Assembly (NCBI RefSeq): GCF_005771635.1
Contig: NZ_VBWP01000002.1
Coordinates: forward strand, 186,001 to 250,000
Source of the DNA: Culicoidibacter larvae
Lineage (GTDB): Bacteria > Bacillota_I > Bacilli_A > Culicoidibacterales > Culicoidibacteraceae
Reading direction: 5' to 3'
DNA: 64,000 bases
Shown piece by piece: positions 59,759 to 64,000 of this stretch; positions within the stretch are counted from its first letter, which is position 1, and the number at the start of each line of letters is the position of its first letter. The position numbers and the translations under genes are program-made. The notes under the pieces are model-generated. The model did not search any database. It saw only the letters and a list, made by a program, of their open reading frames with translations, and was not told the DNA's origin.

Positions 59759-60436
59759 ATGAAGAAATATCTTGCAGAATTAATTGGAACATTTACTTTA
59801 GTCCTTTTTGGTTGTGGAGCCGCCGTATTAGCCGGTAACTTTGTCGGTCAATTAGGCATCGCATTTGCATTTGGGTTAACAATTGTTGGGATGGCTTATG
59901 CAATCGGGCCGGTGTCGGGTTGTCACATTAATCCGGCAGTAACCATCGGAGCTTGGTTCGCGAAGCGAATTGAAACAAAAGATGCACTTTTCTATATTGT
60001 AGCCCAATTTATTGGTGCGGCAATTGCATCAGGTGTATTGTACTTAATTGCCAGCGGCAGTCCATCATATGACTTAGCGGCAATTGGTCTTGGTCAAAAT
60101 GGCTTCGGTGCCAACTACAATGGTGGTTATACGATGACGGCTGCTATTATTTTTGAAACAATAGCGACTTTCATTTTTGTATTCGTTGTTCTTGGTGCTA
60201 CCCATAAAAATGCGAACTTCAAGTTTGCCGGTCTTGGTATCGGGCTTACACTAGTATTTATTCACATTGTTGGGATTCAAATTACCGGTGTATCAGTGAA
60301 TCCGGCTCGTAGTTTCGGACCGGCACTCTTCAATATGCAGGCGCTCAGTCAATTATGGCTATTCTTGGTATTCCCGACTATTGGTGGTATTTTAGCCGGC
60401 CTCGCATATCGTTTCAGATTAATTTACAATGATTAA
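59759..60436 (+). CDS. Aquaporin (AqpZ-like MIP channel)
   Basis: The 225-residue, six-helix channel has both NPA boxes (CHINPAVT near 62 and SVNPARSFGPALF near 180). The Arg after the second NPA and a selectivity filter of the water-type (HINPAVTIGAWF; a loop without the Asp of glycerol facilitators) favour water over glycerol. Sits in the cytoplasmic membrane. Monocistronic, site AAGGAGAGG, terminator at 60441. Confidence 0.93.
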   Translation: MKKYLAELIGTFTLVLFGCGAAVLAGNFVGQLGIAFAFGLTIVGMAYAIGPVSGCHINPAVTIGAWFAKRIETKDALFYIVAQFIGAAIASGVLYLIASGSPSYDLAAIGLGQNGFGANYNGGYTMTAAIIFETIATFIFVFVVLGATHKNANFKFAGLGIGLTLVFIHIVGIQITGVSVNPARSFGPALFNMQALSQLWLFLVFPTIGGILAGLAYRFRLIYND

Positions 60437-60440
60437 AGAT

Positions 60441-60481
60441 AGAACCAGAGTCACGCTCGCCGTGCCTCTGGTTCTTTTTTT
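60441..60481 (+). terminator. Terminator of the aquaporin gene
   Basis: A long stem AGAACCAGAG(TCACG) with its complement, followed by a T run. Confidence 0.85.
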
Positions 60482-60541
60482 CTCCTTAAATATGCGGAGC
60501 AATTGTGAATATGATATAATTTATCTTAGGAGTTGATGAAC

Positions 60542-61231
60542 ATGAAAGTAACTTATTTAGGACATTCAGCAGTGTTGCTTGAAGATGGCGACAAACATAT
60601 TATTATAGATCCCTTTCTAAGCGGAAATCCGTTATTCAAAGGTACACTTGACGATATTCCTAAACTTGATGCTATTCTTTTGACTCATGGTCATAATGAT
60701 CATTTTGGTGATACTATTGAGCTTGCTGATCGTGATGGTGCGCTTATTGTTTGTATGGTTGAAATAGCTGATTTTATTGAACAGCATTTTGAAGTTGATA
60801 CACATGGTTTGAATATTGGCGGTGGCTATCAGTTTGATTTTGGTAAGGTAACCCTAGTGCCGGCGATTCATTCAAGCTCTATTAATGACAAGAACGGCAA
60901 TATCCATTATCTTGGCTTAGCAGCCGGGATTGTGTTTGAATCAGGGACTAAAGCTATTTATCATGCCGGTGATACTGCATTATTCAGCGACATGCAGTTG
61001 CTGAATCGTTATGATTTAGATCTTGCTTTTCTACCGATTGGCGATAATTATACGATGGGCATTGATGATGCCGTGCAGGCAGCAGAATGGATTGAGGCGC
61101 AAAAGGTTGTGCCGGTTCATTATAATACTTTCCCGATTATTCAGCAGGATCCGCATATTTGGGCACGGCATATGGTTGAGATTGGTCAGCACCCGCATAT
61201 TCTCGATGCCGGTGAGATGGTTCTTATATAA
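60542..61231 (+). CDS. UPF0173 metallo-beta-lactamase-fold hydrolase (YtkL-like)
   Basis: The start ATG 60542 (MKVTYLGHSAVLLEDGDKHI) fits AGGAG better than the nearer ATG at 60536. The 229-residue protein has the metal-binding THGHNDHFGD (His49, His51, Asp53, His54), a later His (AIHSS), Asp in AGDTALF and a final His in PVHYNTFP, all as in UPF0173. Two metals should be bound. The substrate is unknown; homologues are widespread and uncharacterised. Confidence 0.92.
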   Translation: MKVTYLGHSAVLLEDGDKHIIIDPFLSGNPLFKGTLDDIPKLDAILLTHGHNDHFGDTIELADRDGALIVCMVEIADFIEQHFEVDTHGLNIGGGYQFDFGKVTLVPAIHSSSINDKNGNIHYLGLAAGIVFESGTKAIYHAGDTALFSDMQLLNRYDLDLAFLPIGDNYTMGIDDAVQAAEWIEAQKVVPVHYNTFPIIQQDPHIWARHMVEIGQHPHILDAGEMVLI

Positions 61232-61236
61232 ATTTG

Positions 61237-61268
61237 AAAACCGGGGCACTAAAGTGCCCCGGTTTTTT
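61237..61268. terminator. Bidirectional terminator
   Basis: A 14-bp stem (61237-61250 with 61253-61266) between the convergent UPF0173 and LRR genes. Confidence 0.88.
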
Positions 61269-62785
61269 TATTTTCTTCTAAATATAATAATACCACTGCT
61301 GATAATGAGCAAGAAGCTGCCTATTAAAACGAAACTGCCTATGTTTTGTCCAGTAACCGGCAACGGATTGGTATTGTCATTAGTTGCCGTTGCCTGTCCC
61401 ACAACAGTTACTTGGATTGGCAGCGGCTCTGAACTGCCGCTAGTGTCTGTTGCAGTTACCATCACTTGGTATGTACCAGCTTGTTGCATATTTACAACAC
61501 TGTTAAAATCTGTTGTTAACGTTGCTGTTCTATCAACTGTAATAGCTGCATCTTGAATAAAGTCTGCCTCACTTTTCGCTTCGCCAACTTGATAAATGAC
61601 ATCGTGACCGCTAACAACCGGAACCAGGCTGGTAACTGTTACGTCGAAAGTAAATGATACACCCGAAGGCAGTGAATACGTAATTGTAGCGTTGCCGCCG
61701 TTTTTACCGCTGGTAAGCTGAATGTCGGTGTTATTTGTGGTGTTTGCTTGAACAACATCCGGATTAGAACTGGTTACAGTTGCTGCAAACGCAGTTTCAT
61801 CCGTCAGTAACGTCCATCGGTATGTGGAACTAAGTTGTTCAAAAATACCGCCAGTATGGATAGTAATTGGAACTTGCAGTTGTAAACTTGCATTCGTTTC
61901 CATGCTTTGATTACTGATTGCCATTACACTATTTTGTTGCGCACCATCATACCAATTGTTAGTATTAATATTTGGATCCATTGCAAAAACTGCATCAAGT
62001 TTACTTTGAATAATATCAGATACTTCACTTACAAAACTATCATATAACATAATATATTCTAGTTTTGGTAAGCTTTCCAGTACTGATAAATCACTAACCG
62101 GCACAGATAATAAACCAATATTTTTTATTTCTTGCAAGTCCTTGAGTCCGGAAATATCGGTATTAGTCGCATACGCAATATCAAACTGCCATAGTTTAGG
62201 GAATTGCGCCAGGGTTTCAAGATTACTAACCGTAATTCTATCTTCAAAGCCAATGACTTCAAGATAATACAACTCTGTTTGTGACTCAAAATCTTTCAAA
62301 TCAACATCTTGATTCGTGCTTAAAATAAGTTCACCTAATCCCTGAATCTGGCCAATTTTACCGACATCTTCAGCTGACATTGTATTTGTAGTAATTGATA
62401 AGGCACGTAATTGCTTCATCGCAAGCAATGGTGAATAATCAGTAATACCACTGTTATCAAGCATCAGAGCTCCATTTGAAACATTTAGATATTGAATCCC
62501 TTCCAAATTTTCAACTGACTTTCCGCGCAAATCTAAATAAAAATATCCTAAATTATTAATTAAATCAAACTTTTCTTCGGTAATTTCTTCATAAGCCGGC
62601 CAGGTTGCTGGCAGCATAGCTGTTCCGATAGTATTGATTGCTGCCCGTAACTGTTGATCAGGTACTAAAGGAACAAGTTCCTGAGTTTCAGTCACCTCTG
62701 CCGCTTGTACTGTTTGAGCAAATGACATAAATATCAATAAAGAACTCAATGCAATTGCACTGAAAATACGTATAATTTTTTGCAT
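61268..62785 (-). CDS. Leucine-rich-repeat protein with LPVTG wall anchor
   Basis: The start ATG 62785 (MQKIIRIFSAIALSSLLIFM) follows GGGGGT; signal peptide to ~28. Residues ~55-270 contain degenerate LRRs (GIQYLNVSNGALMLDNSGIT, ISGLKDLQEIKNIGLLSVPV). Residues ~300-470 contain two Ig-like beta domains (GGNATITYSLPSGVSFTFDV; DFNSVVNMQQAGTYQVMVTA). The end is LPVTGQNIG, a helix and FRRK for sortase anchoring. It shares its plan with the partial protein at 1-1539. Likely an adhesin; ligand unknown. Confidence 0.92.
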   Translation of the reverse strand: MQKIIRIFSAIALSSLLIFMSFAQTVQAAEVTETQELVPLVPDQQLRAAINTIGTAMLPATWPAYEEITEEKFDLINNLGYFYLDLRGKSVENLEGIQYLNVSNGALMLDNSGITDYSPLLAMKQLRALSITTNTMSAEDVGKIGQIQGLGELILSTNQDVDLKDFESQTELYYLEVIGFEDRITVSNLETLAQFPKLWQFDIAYATNTDISGLKDLQEIKNIGLLSVPVSDLSVLESLPKLEYIMLYDSFVSEVSDIIQSKLDAVFAMDPNINTNNWYDGAQQNSVMAISNQSMETNASLQLQVPITIHTGGIFEQLSSTYRWTLLTDETAFAATVTSSNPDVVQANTTNNTDIQLTSGKNGGNATITYSLPSGVSFTFDVTVTSLVPVVSGHDVIYQVGEAKSEADFIQDAAITVDRTATLTTDFNSVVNMQQAGTYQVMVTATDTSGSSEPLPIQVTVVGQATATNDNTNPLPVTGQNIGSFVLIGSFLLIISSGIIIFRRK

Positions 62786-62885
62786 AAAAAAGACCCCCAA
62801 TTGAAATTAATACTTCTTTAGTATAACAAAATCGATATATAAAAGAAGTGTAATTTTATGGGATAGTCTTTCGTTTTAATGGCAA

Positions 62886-62914
62886 TACAGGTTCTGTGCA
62901 GCACAGAACCTGTA
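62886..62914 (-). terminator. Hairpin after the small helical protein gene
   Basis: A perfect 14-bp stem with a one-base centre (62886-62899 with 62901-62914), just past the stop at 62915. The T run is weak. Confidence 0.6.
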
Positions 62915-63157
62915 TTATTTTTCTTCGGCCTTAACACGGTGGTGCTTGTCTATAAAGTCTTTCAACTCTTGCTCAAGCGCCATAACTTGATTTTGTGCCT
63001 CATTTGATTCTACCACGTTAATTTGTGCTTGTAAGTTGCTGACTGAAACAATCAGCTCATGGCAGATGCTGCGTACATCTTGCGAATACGCATGTTGTTG
63101 TATGCTTTCTATCTGACTGATAATATCATTAAGACGTGAAGTTATTGTATTTGCCAT
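62915..63157 (-). CDS. Small all-helical protein, probable partner of the lipase
   Basis: The 80-residue protein (MANTITSRLNDIISQIESIQ) is predicted to be two helices with heptad-like spacing and no Cys-rich or membrane part. It starts 12 bases after the lipase-like gene. In type VIIb secretion, small helical partners bind the LXG-like helical domain of their toxin before export; size and position fit that. No WXG motif is visible, so the assignment is by context. Confidence 0.65.
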   Translation of the reverse strand: MANTITSRLNDIISQIESIQQHAYSQDVRSICHELIVSVSNLQAQINVVESNEAQNQVMALEQELKDFIDKHHRVKAEEK

Positions 63158-63169
63158 TTGGTTCCCCTC

Positions 63170-64000
63170 CTATAATTCACGCGTGATTGCTGTATATAAT
63201 CGATCCAGCTGCAAAAAAATGTGTTCAAACAACTGGCTATTTAATTGATACTTTCTTAATTCAGCAATCTGCTCATCAACAAAGGTTTCGACTTCTACCT
63301 TTATTTTATCATGTAATTGCGATAAATACTTTATTTTTAAATCCTCAACTGTTTTCAACTTAGTTGCTGCATAAGCCTTAATGCGGCTGCTTGACTTAAT
63401 AAACTGGCTCTCCAAATCTTGAATATTGTTTTTCAACGCCACTAAATCAGCAATCTTTTCAAGTTGAATGGTAGTCGCCCGATCAGGAGTAATCACCTGT
63501 CCGGCTTGATCGAATACAAACATCTTCATACTATGATTATCCAAAAGCAGATTTACCGAGGCAGCAGCGTCAGTACTTGGCGGATTATACAAAGCGCTAA
63601 ACAATTGTTTGCCATATACAATGTAAGAATCAATAAACGGAAACTTTTGTTCCGGCACCATCACCTGGTGGGTAATATCATCGGCAACATAAAAACAACT
63701 GATGGCCTGCTGATGATCCAGCTTAGCACCAAAATCAATTGATTTTGGCAATGGCGCCGGATTAAACACCACCGCGCGGACACCTAAATCCATCGCCACA
63801 TAAACTGCCTGGGCACCGCCACGCGAATGCCCGCAAACGCCAAGCGTAGCATGCGGGTATTGTGCGCGCACTATAGCTGCATGCTCACTAGCTGCCGGAA
63901 ATGGTTCCTGAAAACCAACCTCGCGGCCAGCAGGCAATACCCGGTCAATCAACGACTGACGCGACTCAATCGTCATCCCCTGCAAAGCACTCATCCCGGT
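63170..64000 (-). CDS. Lipase-like protein with helical C-terminal domain, 5' end outside window
   Basis: The frame runs to the window edge without a clear start, so the N-terminus is missing. The visible part begins in an alpha/beta-hydrolase with nucleophile elbow GVCGHSRGGAQAVY, as in class 3 lipases and phospholipases. An Asp region and His in LLLDNHSMKMF could complete the triad. The last ~115 residues are long amphipathic helices (LKNNIQDLESQFIKSSSRIK, ELRKYQLNSQLFEHIFLQLD). A toxin or lipase domain first and a helical targeting domain last, with a small helical partner gene directly after, is the TslA-like 'reverse LXG' layout of type VIIb lipase toxins. Confidence 0.75.
   Translation of the reverse strand, partial: TGMSALQGMTIESRQSLIDRVLPAGREVGFQEPFPAASEHAAIVRAQYPHATLGVCGHSRGGAQAVYVAMDLGVRAVVFNPAPLPKSIDFGAKLDHQQAISCFYVADDITHQVMVPEQKFPFIDSYIVYGKQLFSALYNPPSTDAAASVNLLLDNHSMKMFVFDQAGQVITPDRATTIQLEKIADLVALKNNIQDLESQFIKSSSRIKAYAATKLKTVEDLKIKYLSQLHDKIKVEVETFVDEQIAELRKYQLNSQLFEHIFLQLDRLYTAITREL

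Overview
The window reads as chromosome of a low-GC Gram-positive bacterium (Bacillota). Supporting signs are the infC-rpmI-rplT operon with a leader attenuator, a T-box in front of pheST, LPxTG-type sorted surface proteins, many lipoproteins with Gram-positive lipoboxes, a PTS permease, and near-consensus sigma-A promoters with 17-base spacers and strong AGGAGG ribosome sites. I cannot name the species; an Erysipelotrichia/Turicibacter/Culicoidibacter-like lineage is only a guess. No rRNA, tRNA or CRISPR array was seen.

Layout. 1-1539: start-containing part of a leucine-rich-repeat surface protein. 1640-3420: infC-rpmI-rplT with its promoter and leader. 3490-9680: a flavoprotein lipoprotein, a GntR/ABC operon with its operator, a Bax-inhibitor-1-like protein and an ABC exporter. 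9727-11553: an ibrA/ibrB-like pair. 11611-20186: a catabolic locus with GH13_18 phosphorylase, GH38 alpha-mannosidase, fructose-family PTS EIIABC, a frameshifted RpiR regulator and glycerate kinase. Together these fit uptake and breakdown of mannosylglycerate and/or glucosylglycerate, whose shared product glycerate would be used by the kinase. 20332-21651: a small membrane-anchored protein and a DsbA/FrnE-like protein.

21706-36964 is a polymorphic-toxin island on the minus strand. A TPR lipoprotein, a one-TM protein, a 3065-residue WapA/Rhs-like YD-repeat toxin and its probable immunity gene form one operon. After them come a structured relic, an orphan Rhs tip with a different toxin end, and four more small AT-rich immunity-like genes, separated by copies of a repeated spacer. 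37128-45531: a MerR regulator, fhs, a small PH-like protein, an M32 carboxypeptidase, a GNAT enzyme and a zinc-uptake system (ABC permease and ATPase, Rrf2 regulator, His-rich binding lipoprotein). 45664-48106: two tandem cystatin-like small proteins, a DinB-like protein, a TetR regulator and a small SH3-like protein. 48323-52230: pheST with T-box. 52257-61231: a GNAT enzyme, an Ada-type DNA repair protein, a large DUF11 LPVTG surface protein, a CatA-like acetyltransferase, a GyrI-like protein, an aquaporin and a UPF0173 hydrolase. 61268-64000: an LRR LPVTG protein, a small helical protein and the C-terminal part of a lipase with a helical tail, resembling a type VII secreted lipase module.

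The most novel-looking signal is a family of dispersed palindromic elements. Two copies of about 105 bases (18098-18203, and 51810-51913 inside the pheST leader) share a nested three-stem structure with compensatory base changes. A third, shorter copy (25020-25093) keeps the apical motif. Two other structured intergenic elements, at 46306-46368 (very GC-rich) and 54361-54455 (20-bp perfect inverted repeat around two inner hairpins), may be further classes.
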